From: Sphingomonas sp. R-74633
GTDB taxonomy: Bacteria > Pseudomonadota > Alphaproteobacteria > Sphingomonadales > Sphingomonadaceae
Direction: 5' to 3'
NCBI RefSeq assembly: GCF_013416555.1
Contig: NZ_JACCFG010000003.1
Span: forward strand, 248,001 to 312,000
Length of the DNA stretch: 64,000 nt
Shown here: positions 1 through 9,702 of the stretch, piece after piece
Numbering within the stretch: position 1 is the first letter of the stretch
How the letters are laid out: every line of letters begins with the position of its first letter
Made by a program: the position numbers and the translations under genes
The notes under the pieces: model-generated
The model's input: only the letters and a program-made list of their open reading frames with translations
The model's database searches: none
What the model was told of the DNA's origin: nothing

Positions 1-28
1 AGGCATAGTAGAAATAGAGCTTGGCCAT
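1..28 (-). CDS. tdk: Thymidine kinase, N-terminal codons only
   Basis: Nine codons at the left edge read MAKLYFYYA on the minus strand. This matches the start of type II (E. coli Tdk-like) thymidine kinases, which begin MAxLYFYYSAMNAGKS with the P-loop just after. The enzyme phosphorylates thymidine for dTTP salvage. The rest of the gene lies outside the window. An upstream in-frame TTG would add about six residues (MRTASHY...), so the start could be further right. Only nine residues support the call. Confidence 0.6.
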
Positions 29-81
29 ATCGGCGGCATAGTGACTTGCCGTGCGCAACGTAAGCCCGCACCATCCGGCGC

Positions 82-567
82 ATGCCCATGCTGCTCCTCG
101 CCCTCGCCGCGGCATCGCCGCTCCCGCAACAGCTCAGTGACGGCGACGCGATCGTCGCGATCGCCTGGGAACGCCGGCTGAAGGACAATGTCCCGGCGGA
201 AAATGCCTGTGTCAAAGCCGATGGCGAAACGGTGGCGGACGATATCCGCAAGCCCGGACTGATGTTCCGCGACATGATCGCCAAGGACGACGATAATCAG
301 CGGCCGAATCCCGCGCGTCTTCGCCGCATCGCCAAAGGCGAAGGCACGACGCTCGCGTTCGACCTGAAGCGCCTGGAGCTACCGTCGGAGTCTCCGGCCT
401 GCAAATATCATTATTTCGTGGCGGCGCCGGTGAAGCTTGGCGACTATGCCTATGTCCATGTCGGCATGATCTGCGGCGGCCTGTGCGGGCACGGCGAGAT
501 TTTGCTGCTCGAACGCCGCGACGGCGCATGGCGCGTTGTCGAGCCGGTCGTGGAATGGGATAGCTGA
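82..567 (+). CDS. Small secreted protein of unknown function
   Basis: A 161-residue protein with a short hydrophobic N-terminus (LLLALAAAS) that looks like a signal peptide, so probably periplasmic. The C-terminal part has a cysteine pattern ending MICGGLCGHG followed by a LLLERRDGAWRVV strand. I have seen this C-x-x-L-C-G motif in small secreted or lipoprotein-like hypothetical proteins, but I cannot assign a function. A second ATG two codons downstream is an equally possible start. It converges on rbfA with a 31-bp gap. Confidence 0.65.
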   Translation: MPMLLLALAAASPLPQQLSDGDAIVAIAWERRLKDNVPAENACVKADGETVADDIRKPGLMFRDMIAKDDDNQRPNPARLRRIAKGEGTTLAFDLKRLELPSESPACKYHYFVAAPVKLGDYAYVHVGMICGGLCGHGEILLLERRDGAWRVVEPVVEWDS

Positions 568-598
568 TCCAAGGTCCCGCGCATGCGCGGGCAGGAGA

Positions 599-1006
599 TC
601 AGGCGCCTTTTTCGGTCTCGTCGCCCAGGTCCTGCGCCACCTTGGGATCGCGCAGCAGCTTGTCGATATGGCTGCCCTCGTCGAAGCTCTCGTCCACCAG
701 GAATTTGAGCTTGGCGGCGTATTTCATCTTCACGCGGGCGGCGACTTCGCGCTGGAGATAGGCGGTGTTGGTCCGGAGCGCCTTGAGCACCACCGGCTCG
801 TCCTTGCCGAGCAGCGGCTTCACGAACACCGTGGCGTGGCGCAGATCGGGCGACATGCGCACTTCGGTGACCGAGACCAGGTGCTTGGCCAGCACATCAT
901 CATGCACCTCGCCGCGCTGGAGGATCTCGCTCAGGATGTGACGCACCTGCTCGCCGACGCGCAGCAGGCGGACCGAACGTTCCTCGGTAGTGGTCGTGAC
1001 CTTCAT
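599..1006 (-). CDS. rbfA: 30S ribosome-binding factor RbfA
   Basis: 135 residues, the normal length for RbfA. It has the KH-type fold sequence: [18 protein letters not shown] at the N-terminus, then the conserved [17 protein letters not shown] strand and the C-terminal K-L-KFLVDES region. RbfA binds the 5' helix of 16S rRNA and assists late 30S maturation, especially in the cold. It is the last gene visible in the rimP-nusA-infB operon and overlaps the upstream thioesterase gene by 4 bp, so it is translationally coupled to it. Confidence 0.95.
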   Translation of the reverse strand: MKVTTTTEERSVRLLRVGEQVRHILSEILQRGEVHDDVLAKHLVSVTEVRMSPDLRHATVFVKPLLGKDEPVVLKALRTNTAYLQREVAARVKMKYAAKLKFLVDESFDEGSHIDKLLRDPKVAQDLGDETEKGA

Positions 1007-1434
1007 TTCTCACCCCGGCGCGCCATTGCGCCCTGCATCACGCGGCCCGTAAAGGTGCCGCGGGCGACCAGATTGTCGCCTTCATCGAACAATTCCGCCT
1101 CGGTAACCGCGATCGTCTTGCCCAGGCTTACCACCCGCGCCTTGCCGGTGAAGCGCCCGGGCAGTGCCGGCTTCAGGCATACGACATGATAGTCGATCGT
1201 CGGCGCATAGACCGCGCCCTCGGTAGAGGCGAAGAGCACCGGCCCCTGCGTGTCGTCGAGCATGGCGCCGAGAATGCCACCCTGCACCGTGCCCGCCGGG
1301 TTGAGAAACCGGTCATCGATCGTGAAGCCGATCGCGATCGTCTTGGCCGCGACATCGACCGCCAGCACTTCCCAGCCCATCAGCCGGGCCGAGGAGGGCA
1401 CCGGGAAGTCGTCGAAGATCGATGCCGTTCCCAA
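1003..1434 (-). CDS. PaaI-type hotdog thioesterase
   Basis: 143 residues with the PaaI/DUF4442-type hotdog signature: [23 protein letters not shown], where the helix after the glycine pair carries the catalytic acid, and [15 protein letters not shown] as the following strand. Such enzymes hydrolyse acyl-CoA thioesters; the substrate cannot be read from sequence. The start is a TTG preceded by GAGGAG five bases upstream; no ATG is better placed. It lies between infB and rbfA and overlaps rbfA by 4 bp, an unusual position for a metabolic gene. Confidence 0.85.
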   Translation of the reverse strand: MGTASIFDDFPVPSSARLMGWEVLAVDVAAKTIAIGFTIDDRFLNPAGTVQGGILGAMLDDTQGPVLFASTEGAVYAPTIDYHVVCLKPALPGRFTGKARVVSLGKTIAVTEAELFDEGDNLVARGTFTGRVMQGAMARRGEK

Positions 1435-1451
1435 TGCCGCTCCTCAATGCC

Positions 1452-4175
1452 TCAGAGCGTGCGCTCGCGCATCTCGACTTCGAAGGTTTCGAGATAGTCG
1501 CCCGCCTTGATGTCGGTGAAGTTCTGGCTGAACGTCACACCGCACTCCAGGCCCGCGCGCACTTCGGGGACATCGTCCTTGAAGCGGCGAAGCGAAGCGA
1601 TCTCGCCCTGGTAGATGATGACATCGTCCCGGGTGATACGCGCCTTGAGCGCCTTGCGGATCGCGCCTTCGGTGACGAGCAGACCGGCAGCCTTGCCGTG
1701 CTTGCCCGCGGAGAAGACTTCCTTGATCTCGGCGCGGCCGACGACGGTTTCGAAGGCTTCCGGACCAAGCTGGCCGGCCATGCCCGCGCGAATCTCGTCG
1801 GTCAGGTCGTAGATCACGTCATAATATTTGAACGCGACCTTGTTGCGCTCGGCGATCTCGCGCGCCTTGGCGTTCGGACGGACGTTGAAGCCGATGATCG
1901 GCGCACCGGCGGCCCCTGCGAGCGTCACGTCGCTCTCGGTGATGCCGCCAACACCCGCATGGAGCACGCGCGCCTTGATGTCGTCGGTGCTGATCTTGTT
2001 GATCGCCGCGACGATCGCCTCGACCGTGCCCTGGGTATCCGCCTTGACGACCAGCGGATATTCCATCGCCTGCTTTTCCTTGAGCGCCGAGAACATGCTC
2101 TCGAGGCTGGCCGGTGCATTGGTCGTGCGCTTCTGGAGCGCGACGCCCGAGCGATACTCGGCGACTTCGCGCGCACGCGCCTCGTTCTCGACGACCTGGA
2201 GCGGATCGCCCGCCATCGGCACGCCGGAGAGACCGAGGATCTCGACCGGAACGGCCGGGCCGGCTTCCTTGACCTGCTGGCCCTTGTCATTGACCAGCGC
2301 GCGGACCTTGCCGCTCTCGGCGCCGACGACGAACACGTCGCCGACCTTGAGCGTGCCGCGGTTGACCAGGACGGTCGCGACCGGGCCGCGGCCCTTGTCG
2401 AGCTTCGCCTCGATCACGGTGCCTTCGGCCTCGCGGTCCGGATTGGCCTTGAGGTCGAGCAGTTCGGCCTGGATCTGGATCTTGGCGATCAGGTCATCGA
2501 GGCCGATCTTCTTGAGCGCGGAGACTTCGACGTCCTGGGTGTCGCCACCCATTTCCTCGACCACCACTTCATGCTCGAGCAGACGCTCGCGCACGCGCTG
2601 CGGGTTGGCGCTGTCGAGGTCGACCTTGTTGATCGCCACGATCATCGGCACGCCGGCCGCCTTGGTGTGATTGATCGCCTCGATCGTCTGCGGCATCAGG
2701 CCGTCATTCGCAGCCACGACGAGCACGACGATGTCGGTGATGTCGGCACCGCGGGCGCGCATCTGGGTGAATGCCTCATGGCCCGGCGTGTCGAGGAAGG
2801 TGATCTTCGACTTGTCCTTCAGCGTGACCTGATAGGCGCCGATATGCTGGGTGATGCCGCCGGCCTCGCCCTTCACCACATCGGTGCCGCGCAGGGCATC
2901 GAGCAGCGAGGTCTTGCCGTGGTCGACGTGACCCATGATCGTCACCACCGGCGCGCGCGGCTGCAGCGTCTCGACGGCGTCGGCATCGGCCTCGACCAGA
3001 TCGACGTCGCTCTCGCTGACGCGCTGCAGGTTATGGCCGAATTCGGTGACCAGCAGCTCGGCAGTGTCCTGGTCGATCGTCTGGGTGATCGTGACCGGCA
3101 TGCCCATCTTGAACAGCGCCTTCACCAGGTCGCTGCCCTTTTCGGCCATACGATTGGCGAGCTCCTGCACCGTGATCGCCTCGGGGACGACAACGTCGCG
3201 GACCTGCTTCTCGCGGATCTGCGAGCCGCCGCCATAGCTACGGCGATGCTCCTTCTCCCGCGCGCGCTTCAGCGCGGCGAGCGAACGTGCACGCGCACCA
3301 TCTTCGCCGCCCAGGGCGCGATTGACGGTGAGCTTGCCCGACTGGCGGCGATCGTCGCCCTTGCGGTCACGCTGCTGCGGACGCGCGGGCTCGGGGCCAC
3401 GGCGCACCGGCGCACCGCCCGTCGGGGCGGGACGCGCAGCCGCGCCACCACCCGCCGGACGCGGGGCGGCCGAAGCGGGCGCGGACGAGGCCGCTTCCTG
3501 CTGCGGGGCCTGCGGCTCGGGCTTGGGCTGCGGCTTGGGGATTTCGGGGCGCTGCACCGGGGTGAACAGGCGCGGCGCGGGACGGCTCGGATCGAGCCCG
3601 AACGGGACCGGCGCCGGCGGCGGGGCCGGAGTCGGTGCGGGCTTGGGAGCCGGAGCCGGCGCAGGCGCCGCGGCAACGGGCGCTGCCGCTTCGACGGGCT
3701 TCTCGACCGTCTCGGCCTTGGGCTCGGGGGCCGGCGGCGCCTTGGCGGCTTCCGCCTCGGCACGTGCCTTTTCCTCGGCGCGGCGCGCTTCGGCCTCTAC
3801 GGCCTCGGCGCGCTCACGCTCCTCGCGGCGGCGCGATTCCTCGTTCGCCTGCATGCGCTGCTCTTCGGCTTCGCGCAGCAAACGGGTCTGGCGCTCCTGC
3901 GCGGTCTCGTTCGAGACCGGCGGACGCGGCGCCGGGGCCGGCGCGGGCGCCGGCGCAGCTACGGGTGCGGGCGCGGCGACGGGCTCGGGAGCCTGTGCCT
4001 CTTCCTGCGGAGTGCCGTGCGGACCGAGGACCCGGCGGCGCTTCACTTCCACCACCACGGTGTTCGAGCGGCCATGGCTGAAGCTCTGCTTCACCTTGCC
4101 CGTCTCGACAGTGCGCTTCAGCCCCAGCGGCGCGCGCATGCCCAGTTTCGGCTTATCGTTATCGGTGTCGCTCAT
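1452..4175 (-). CDS. infB: Translation initiation factor IF-2
   Basis: 907 residues. An IF-2-associated N-terminal segment ([20 protein letters not shown]) is followed by a long Pro/Ala/Glu-rich linker to about residue 240, a second IF2_N region, then the GTPase domain with G1 GHVDHGKTS (about residues 414-422), G3 DTPGHEAF and G4 NKVDL. Domains II-IV follow, ending in the conserved SGxECG-like and [10 protein letters not shown] tail. IF-2 brings fMet-tRNA to the 30S P site and drives subunit joining. It starts 8 bp after ylxR in the same operon. Confidence 0.98.
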   Translation of the reverse strand: MSDTDNDKPKLGMRAPLGLKRTVETGKVKQSFSHGRSNTVVVEVKRRRVLGPHGTPQEEAQAPEPVAAPAPVAAPAPAPAPAPRPPVSNETAQERQTRLLREAEEQRMQANEESRRREERERAEAVEAEARRAEEKARAEAEAAKAPPAPEPKAETVEKPVEAAAPVAAAPAPAPAPKPAPTPAPPPAPVPFGLDPSRPAPRLFTPVQRPEIPKPQPKPEPQAPQQEAASSAPASAAPRPAGGGAAARPAPTGGAPVRRGPEPARPQQRDRKGDDRRQSGKLTVNRALGGEDGARARSLAALKRAREKEHRRSYGGGSQIREKQVRDVVVPEAITVQELANRMAEKGSDLVKALFKMGMPVTITQTIDQDTAELLVTEFGHNLQRVSESDVDLVEADADAVETLQPRAPVVTIMGHVDHGKTSLLDALRGTDVVKGEAGGITQHIGAYQVTLKDKSKITFLDTPGHEAFTQMRARGADITDIVVLVVAANDGLMPQTIEAINHTKAAGVPMIVAINKVDLDSANPQRVRERLLEHEVVVEEMGGDTQDVEVSALKKIGLDDLIAKIQIQAELLDLKANPDREAEGTVIEAKLDKGRGPVATVLVNRGTLKVGDVFVVGAESGKVRALVNDKGQQVKEAGPAVPVEILGLSGVPMAGDPLQVVENEARAREVAEYRSGVALQKRTTNAPASLESMFSALKEKQAMEYPLVVKADTQGTVEAIVAAINKISTDDIKARVLHAGVGGITESDVTLAGAAGAPIIGFNVRPNAKAREIAERNKVAFKYYDVIYDLTDEIRAGMAGQLGPEAFETVVGRAEIKEVFSAGKHGKAAGLLVTEGAIRKALKARITRDDVIIYQGEIASLRRFKDDVPEVRAGLECGVTFSQNFTDIKAGDYLETFEVEMRERTL

Positions 4176-4183
4176 GCGGCTGC

Positions 4184-4879
4184 CTAAAGTCCTTCAGTCT
4201 GTCGTTCGTCTACGGACGCTTCCGACGGAAGCGCCGATGCGCCTTGCGAAGCGGTTTCGCAAGGGCGAGGGGTGGAATCGGGTCCGATAAAGTGCAGCCA
4301 CCGATCGAGCGCTTCGCTCGTCCGGGCCGCTGCTTTGGCGTCGGTCAGGCCGGCATGTACCACATTTTCGCGGCCCAGCGCCAAGGACAATATGGTGCGC
4401 GGGATGGGCAATGTTAAGCCCTGAAGCCCGCTGCCTTCCTGATCGCGCCCGACGCGCCAGGCCTGGGCGAGCTTGCGCGCCCCGTCCTCGCCCGCGTCGC
4501 TCGCATGGAGCAGCAAGTGGAGCCGGCCGCTGCGGGCCGCCTCCTGGATACGGTCGCCGCCGATCGCGACATTGCCCGCCTTGAACTCGAGGCCGAGCCG
4601 ATCGAGCACATTGCGCTGCAACTGCTCGGCGATCCGCGCACCCAGATCCTCGGGGATGCGGATGTCGGTGGTCTTGAAGGCCCGCGACAGCGCGCCCTTC
4701 AATTTCTTGCCGCTGGCTTCCAGCTCGGCGCGAGTCACGCCGATCCAGGCGCCGCGGCCCGGCGCCTTGGCGCGGACATCGGGCCACACTTCGCCGTCGG
4801 GCGAGAGCGCGAGCCGGATCAGCCCGTCGCGCGGGGCCTCTTCGCGGCTGAGCACGCAAGTGCGGACGGGATCGCTCAT
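4184..4879 (-). CDS. ylxR: YlxR (DUF448) RNA-binding protein with L7Ae-like C-terminal domain
   Basis: 231 residues. The N-terminal 75 residues match DUF448/YlxR: RTCVLSREEAPRDGLIRL, then GRGAWIGVTR and the FKTTDI segment. The following part (LGLEFKAGNVAIGGDRI ... GRLHLLLHASDAGEDG) resembles the ribosomal L7Ae/L30e fold that is fused to YlxR in alphaproteobacteria. A Ser/Glu-rich tail follows. YlxR is conserved between nusA and infB, as here. It is thought to be a nucleic-acid-binding regulator, including of rnpB in some bacteria. Confidence 0.9.
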   Translation of the reverse strand: MSDPVRTCVLSREEAPRDGLIRLALSPDGEVWPDVRAKAPGRGAWIGVTRAELEASGKKLKGALSRAFKTTDIRIPEDLGARIAEQLQRNVLDRLGLEFKAGNVAIGGDRIQEAARSGRLHLLLHASDAGEDGARKLAQAWRVGRDQEGSGLQGLTLPIPRTILSLALGRENVVHAGLTDAKAAARTSEALDRWLHFIGPDSTPRPCETASQGASALPSEASVDERQTEGL

Positions 4880-4942
4880 GCGCGCCCCTCCCGCCCCGCG
4901 CTGCCGCGCGAGTGCCGAAAACCGGTAGTTAGCCGCGCCGTG

Positions 4943-5170
4943 TCATTGTGAGGAATCCGCATGCGCGTCTCCCTGCACCGGCGCGTTGCGGTCAGCGATC
5001 AGTTGCCCCCCCGCGCCGTAATTCTCCAAGCTGAGCTCGGTGATGTTGACCTGCACGGCACCCGCCGGCTTGCCCAGACGCGCGACCATCGAGGCCGTGA
5101 CATCAGCGACGATGCCGGCCTTCTGCTCGCGGGTGGCCGGGCCGGCCAGACGGATGTCGATGAATGGCAT
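4943..5170 (-). CDS. 4-oxalocrotonate tautomerase family protein
   Basis: 75 residues starting M-P-F-I-D-I-R. Proline 2 becomes the N-terminal catalytic base after Met removal, as in the 4-OT family, whose members are 60-75 residues long. The helix REQKAGIVADVTASMVARLGK and the strand VQVNITELSLENYGAGGQ fit the beta-alpha-beta fold. Its ATG overlaps the nusA stop codon by one base (TGATG), so it is coupled to nusA. Family members tautomerise enol/keto acids; the substrate is unknown. A tautomerase inside the nusA-infB operon is out of place functionally. Confidence 0.9.
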   Translation of the reverse strand: MPFIDIRLAGPATREQKAGIVADVTASMVARLGKPAGAVQVNITELSLENYGAGGQLIADRNAPVQGDAHADSSQ

Positions 5171-6780
5171 CAGGCGTCGCCCTCCGCCGGCGCAGCAGCT
5201 GCCGCGTCGTCATCGGTGAACCAGTGCGCGCGGGCGGCCATGATGATCTCATTGCCCTGCTCGTCGCTGAGGCCGTACTCGGCGAGAATCCCGCCCTTGT
5301 CCTGCTCGCGCTTCGGCGCGTCCTCATTGCGGCGACGCGGCTCGGCGCGCTTCTTCTGCACCAGCTCGTCGGTCGCCAGGTCGGCGAGATCGTCGAGCGT
5401 CTTGATGCCCGCCTTGCCGAGCGTGACCAGCATCGCTTCGGTCATGTAAGGCATGGTGGCGAGGTCGTCCTCGACACCGAGGCTGCGGCGCAGCTGGCGA
5501 TTGGCTTCCTCGCGGCGCTCCAGCGCTTCGCTGGCGCGGCTCTGCAGCTCCTGGCCGAGCTCCTCGTCGAACCCTTCGATCGACGCGATCTCGTCCAGCT
5601 CGACATAGGCGACTTCTTCGAGGCTGCTGAAGCCTTCGGCGACCAGCAACTGGGCCAGCGTCTCGTCAACGTCGAGCTCGTTCTGGAACAGCTCGCTGTT
5701 CGCGACGAACTCGGCCTGGCGCTTCTCGCTGGCGTCGGTCTCGGTGAGGATATCGATCGCCTTGGCGGTCAGCTGCGACGCCAGGCGCACATTCTGGCCG
5801 CGGCGGCCGATGGCGAGGCTGAGCTGATCGTCGGGAACGACGACTTCGATGCGGTCCTCTTCCTCGTCGATCACGACGCGGCTGACATTGGCCGGCTGCA
5901 GCGCGTTGACGACGAAGGTCGCGGTGTCGGGCGACCAGGGGATGATGTCGATCTTCTCGCCCTGCATCTCCTGCACGACGGCCTGGACGCGCGAACCCTT
6001 CATGCCGACGCAGGCGCCGACCGGATCGATCGAGCTGTCATGCGAGATGACGCCGATCTTGGCGCGCGAGCCCGGATCGCGGGCAGCGGCCTTGATCTCG
6101 ATGATGCCGTCGTAGATTTCGGGCACTTCCTGCGCGAACAGCTTCTTCATGAACTCGGGATGCGCGCGGCTCAGGAAGATCTGCGGCCCGCGGTTCTCGC
6201 GGCGGACGTTGAGGATGATCGAGCGGACGCGATCGCCGACGCGAACGACTTCGCGCGGGATCTGCTGATCGCGGCGGATCACGCCTTCGGCGCGGCCCAG
6301 GTCAACGACCACATGGCCGAACTCGACACGCTTCACCACGCCGGTGATGATCTCGTTCTGGCGATCCTTGAACTCTTCGAACTGGCGCTCGCGCTCGGCG
6401 TCGCGGACCTTCTGGAAGATGATCTGCTTCGACGCCTGGGCCTGGATGCGGCCGAATTCGATCGGGGGCAGCGGATCGACGATATAGTCGCCGATCACGG
6501 CGCCCTTCTGCAGCTTCTGCGCCTGGGCGACATCGACCTGCTTGAAATAGTCATCGACCGCCTCGACCACTTCGACGACACGCCACAGGCGCAGATCGCC
6601 CGACTGCGGGTCGAGCTTGGCGCGGATGTCGTTCTCGATGCCGTAGCGGTTCTTCGCGGCACGCTGGATCGCGTCTTCCATCGCCTCGATGACGATGGCC
6701 TTGTCGATCAGCTTTTCCTTCGCGACCGAATCGGCGATGGCAAGCAGCTCGGCCTTGTTGGCGGAAATGGCGGTGGCCAT
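5170..6780 (-). CDS. nusA: Transcription termination/antitermination protein NusA
   Basis: 536 residues: NusA N-terminal domain (MATAISANKAELLAIADSV), S1 domain, KH1 around the GACVGMKGSRVQ motif (about residue 258), KH2 with AIGRRGQNVRLA (about residue 323), and C-terminal acidic helix-hairpin-helix repeats with LVAEGFSSLEEVAYV and a second LGKAGIKTLDDLADL copy. It binds RNA polymerase and modulates pausing, Rho-dependent and intrinsic termination. Its ATG abuts the rimP stop codon. The C-terminal tail is Ala-rich. Confidence 0.97.
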   Translation of the reverse strand: MATAISANKAELLAIADSVAKEKLIDKAIVIEAMEDAIQRAAKNRYGIENDIRAKLDPQSGDLRLWRVVEVVEAVDDYFKQVDVAQAQKLQKGAVIGDYIVDPLPPIEFGRIQAQASKQIIFQKVRDAERERQFEEFKDRQNEIITGVVKRVEFGHVVVDLGRAEGVIRRDQQIPREVVRVGDRVRSIILNVRRENRGPQIFLSRAHPEFMKKLFAQEVPEIYDGIIEIKAAARDPGSRAKIGVISHDSSIDPVGACVGMKGSRVQAVVQEMQGEKIDIIPWSPDTATFVVNALQPANVSRVVIDEEEDRIEVVVPDDQLSLAIGRRGQNVRLASQLTAKAIDILTETDASEKRQAEFVANSELFQNELDVDETLAQLLVAEGFSSLEEVAYVELDEIASIEGFDEELGQELQSRASEALERREEANRQLRRSLGVEDDLATMPYMTEAMLVTLGKAGIKTLDDLADLATDELVQKKRAEPRRRNEDAPKREQDKGGILAEYGLSDEQGNEIIMAARAHWFTDDDAAAAAPAEGDA

Positions 6781-7328
6781 CAGTTTTCTTCCTCTGCTTC
6801 GTATTCTTCGGCGCCCTCTGCGGAGAGCGGCACGGTTGCGGCAATGAGCTTGTCGGTCATCAGCAGCTTGGCGTCGGCGATGGCGCCGAACGGTACACTG
6901 ACGGCCTTGTACTTGCGGACATCGATCGAAATCATGTCACCTTCGGCGCCGATCAGGTCGCCGGTGAGCTGCTTGCGCCCGTCCTCGAGCGGCTCGACCA
7001 GGTTGAGGCGCGCCTCATGGCCCTTCCAGTCCTCGTAATCCTGCGCGCGGGTCAGCGGCCGGTCGATGCCGGGCGAGCTGACCTCGAGACGATAGGCATA
7101 GTCGAACGGGTCCTTGCCCGCCTCTTCCAGCTTGTCGAACACATCGGAGATGCGGCGCGACAGGTCGGCGCAATCGTCGATGGTCAGCTGGCGGGTGTCG
7201 GGGCGCTCGGCCATCACCTGCAGCGTCGGATCGCTGGTGCCGCCGAACATCTTGACGCGCACCAGCGCGAGCCCGAGCGCTGCGGCTTCGGGTTCGATCA
7301 GCTTGGTGATGTCGGCAATATTCGCCAC
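6780..7328 (-). CDS. rimP: Ribosome maturation factor RimP
   Basis: 182 residues: N-terminal EPEAAALGLALVRVKMFGG strand-helix, the central DPFDYAYRLEVSSPGIDRPL segment that is diagnostic for RimP, and a C-terminal Sm-like domain. It acts in 30S assembly. The start is GTG with GGAG six bases upstream. It is the first gene of the rimP-nusA-infB operon, so the promoter should lie in the gap to its right. The acidic C-terminal tail (EEYEAEEEN) is variable in the family. Confidence 0.95.
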   Translation of the reverse strand: MANIADITKLIEPEAAALGLALVRVKMFGGTSDPTLQVMAERPDTRQLTIDDCADLSRRISDVFDKLEEAGKDPFDYAYRLEVSSPGIDRPLTRAQDYEDWKGHEARLNLVEPLEDGRKQLTGDLIGAEGDMISIDVRKYKAVSVPFGAIADAKLLMTDKLIAATVPLSAEGAEEYEAEEEN

Positions 7329-7720
7329 GCGGCACTCCGGGATTGGTCAAGCAGCTTCAGCGCCGGAGCCCTGCGGGCCCCGACCTCGGCATGTTTGACG
7401 ATGTCGAGAAAGCACGTGCGATATACGCACTTGGCCGGGCGGCGGCAAGTCCCATCGGAAGCGGACCTTTTCCGCTCCCCGCCCCTTCCAATGTAGGATT
7501 TCGCGTGAGAGCGTGTGCGCGCTCTTTCTCATCGGGAATATGTTCGTACCGTGACGCCCTGCCGCTCCCCCGCGAAAACCGGGTCGGCGGGCCAGAGCGA
7601 TTCGGATAAAAGCGGTTTACTCGGAACGGGAAATCGACGCGCCGGGCGGCGGCGCGTTTCGCCTCTCCTTACGTGTCGAGACTTTCGTGACTTTTCATAC
7701 CCTTTTCGGGTAAATCCGCA
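7329..7720. other. 392-bp gene-free region upstream of rimP and downstream of the S9 peptidase gene
   Basis: No convincing gene. It must hold the promoter and leader of the rimP operon (minus strand), although no clear -35/-10 pair stands out. It contains two short hairpins, 7460-7476 (AGCGGA/TCCGCT) and 7508-7525 (AGAGCG/CGCTCT), a stronger one at 7637-7657, the 15-mer CAATGTAGGATTTCG at 7489-7503 and the GACTTTCGTGACTTT motif near 7679-7695. The last two also occur together at 61740-61890. Confidence 0.6.
7637..7657 (-). terminator. Hairpin, possible terminator of the S9 peptidase gene
   Basis: ACGCGCCG and CGGCGCGT form a perfect 8-bp GC-rich stem around a 5-base loop, about 65 bp past the stop codon of the minus-strand peptidase gene. 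On the minus strand it is followed by CGATTTCC, a weak U-tract, so termination is plausible but not certain. Confidence 0.4.
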
Positions 7721-9610
7721 TCAGCTCGGATTATGCGCGTCGAGGAACCTGCCGACTCGCGCCAGGAAATCCGCTTCATTGGCCGGATCGCGCATCGTGT
7801 GATCCTCGCCCGCATATTCGACGAACTCGTGCGGCTTGCCCGCCCGGCTCAGCGCATCGTGCAGCCGCTCGGACTGATCGACGGGTACCGTCTGGTCCGC
7901 GGTGCCGTGCGCGATCAGGATCGGCATGGTCATTCCCGCCGCATAGGTGACCGGCGACAGCGCCTCGAGCGAGGCCGCCTTGCCCTGGATGCGGTGGCGC
8001 CAGGCGCGAAAGGCACGCTCGGCAAAGGTTTTGTGGTCGAAATCGAGCTGGGCGCGGACATCGGAGATGCCGGCATAGCTGATCGCACAGCGATAGGCCG
8101 GATTGTCGCGCGCCGCCGCCCACATCGCCGCATAGCCGCCGTACGAGGCACCCATGATGCAGACGCGCTTGGCATCGATCGTCCCGCGCTTCGCCAGCCA
8201 GGCAACGCCGTCATCGACATCGTCCTGCATGCCGCGACCCCATTCACCGTCGCCGCGCGCGATCATCGCGCGGCCGAAGCCGGTCGAGCCGCGATAATTG
8301 GGCTGGAGCACCGCATAGCCCTTGCCCGCCAGATACTGGACCCAGGGATCATAGTCCCAGCTGTCGCGCGCAAACGGGCCGCCATGCGGCATCACGATCA
8401 GCGGCAGATCGTGTGCGTCGCGCCCGGCGGGCAGCGTCAGATAGCCATCGATCTTAAGGCCATCGCGCGCCGCATAGCTGATCGTGGTGACCGCCGAGAG
8501 CGACTTGCCGTCCAGCGCGGGGTTGATCGCGGCGAATCGGTGGGCCTGGCCGTTCTCGACCAGATAATAGGTGCCGGGATCGCTCGCATTGGCGCTGTAG
8601 ACCAGCAATCGGCTCTGGTCGTCGCTCGCCGAGATCACCCGGTTGGTCCGCCCGGGCAGCGCCGCGTCGAGCATCGCCTGGCGGGCGCGCATCGCGGGAT
8701 CGAACCACAGCATCCGGTCGCGGTCGTCGGTATAGGCAACGCCGGCGGGCTTGCCGTCCGGGCCCAGCTCGAAGCCGTCGAGATCGGCCTTGTCGTTCTG
8801 ATAGACCAGCGCGCCCAGGCGGCCCTTGCGGAAGTCATAGCCGTAGAGCGCGATTCGGCCCGAGGGCGCCTCGGCCAGCGCATAGCCCTGGTCGCTGCCC
8901 TGGACGGGGGCGAACTGGACCGAGTCGGGATCGGTATCGGCGGCGCCGTTGCTCGCCTTGGCGAACCGGTCGCCTTCGCCGCGGCGATAGACCAGCCAGG
9001 ACTTGTCGTCCTTCTCGCCCATGCCGGCACGAACGACGCCGGCGCCGTCGACCACCCAGTCGCGGACATGCGGCTGCGCGGCGACGATCTGGCTGAAGCT
9101 GCCGGTGGCAAGGTCGACCCGCCAGATCGCCGGGGTGTCGTGACGGCGGTCGCGCGACTTGAGGAGCAGGAAGCCGGCCTTGCGGTCGATATGGACAAGC
9201 TCGTCGCCCGCCCCTGGCGCGCGTGCCGCGCCAAGCTGCGCGATATGGCCATTGGCGGGCGTGATCTCGACCAGCCGGGTGCGCGGCTGCTCGCCCTCGC
9301 GGATCAGGCTGGCGAGGAGACGGCCCGGCGCGAGCCAGAGATACCATTCGGCGCGCTCACCCGCCGGCAGCGCGACGGCACGGCCGCCGAGATCGGGACG
9401 CAGCGGATCGAACAGTGCCAGCGGTCCCTCCGGTCCGATCCGCGCCGCGATCGCAGCGCCGTCAGGCGAGAGTTCGGGCTCCTCGATCGCCGGGGCGGCG
9501 AGCAGGTCGGCAACGCTTGCCGGCGCACGGTCGGGATCCGCCCGGACCGGCGCCGAAGCCGCGAGAATAGCTGCCAGCGCGGCAGCACTTACCCAGTGAA
9601 GACCAGCCAC
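7721..9610 (-). CDS. Secreted S9 family (prolyl oligopeptidase/acylaminoacyl type) peptidase
   Basis: 629 residues. The N-terminus (VSAAALAAILAASAPVRA) is a Sec signal peptide, so it is periplasmic or secreted. A beta-propeller-like region to about residue 360 precedes the alpha/beta-hydrolase peptidase domain: oxyanion region MPHGGPFARD, nucleophile motif GASYGGYA (about residues 487-494), acid in GTADQTVP (about 572) and His in GEDHTMRD (about 603). S9 enzymes cleave short peptides after Pro or Ala or from acylated N-termini. It is the downstream member of a tandem paralogous pair. Confidence 0.92.
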   Translation of the reverse strand: MAGLHWVSAAALAAILAASAPVRADPDRAPASVADLLAAPAIEEPELSPDGAAIAARIGPEGPLALFDPLRPDLGGRAVALPAGERAEWYLWLAPGRLLASLIREGEQPRTRLVEITPANGHIAQLGAARAPGAGDELVHIDRKAGFLLLKSRDRRHDTPAIWRVDLATGSFSQIVAAQPHVRDWVVDGAGVVRAGMGEKDDKSWLVYRRGEGDRFAKASNGAADTDPDSVQFAPVQGSDQGYALAEAPSGRIALYGYDFRKGRLGALVYQNDKADLDGFELGPDGKPAGVAYTDDRDRMLWFDPAMRARQAMLDAALPGRTNRVISASDDQSRLLVYSANASDPGTYYLVENGQAHRFAAINPALDGKSLSAVTTISYAARDGLKIDGYLTLPAGRDAHDLPLIVMPHGGPFARDSWDYDPWVQYLAGKGYAVLQPNYRGSTGFGRAMIARGDGEWGRGMQDDVDDGVAWLAKRGTIDAKRVCIMGASYGGYAAMWAAARDNPAYRCAISYAGISDVRAQLDFDHKTFAERAFRAWRHRIQGKAASLEALSPVTYAAGMTMPILIAHGTADQTVPVDQSERLHDALSRAGKPHEFVEYAGEDHTMRDPANEADFLARVGRFLDAHNPS

Positions 9611-9702
9611 AATAACCCCACCCGATTCCCGAGGGCGAGGATGAAGCGAGAAAGGAAGTTGCGCAATACCGTAGATTTGCGCAACTTATTGAAACGCCAG
9701 CG

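Noticed and set aside
3400..4010. Low-complexity repeats in infB suggesting tandem duplication
   Set aside because: They encode the Pro/Ala/Glu-rich IF-2 linker, which is variable and repetitive in many bacteria.
1422..4187. A 921-codon open frame on the plus strand opposite infB, and similar long frames opposite most large genes
   Set aside because: They mirror real genes in high-GC codon use, have Arg/Leu/Asp-rich sequence without domain signatures, and no ribosome-binding sites.
7460..7525. Two small hairpins upstream of rimP as a structured RNA
   Set aside because: Stems of six base pairs are expected by chance in this composition and no known leader fold is recognisable.
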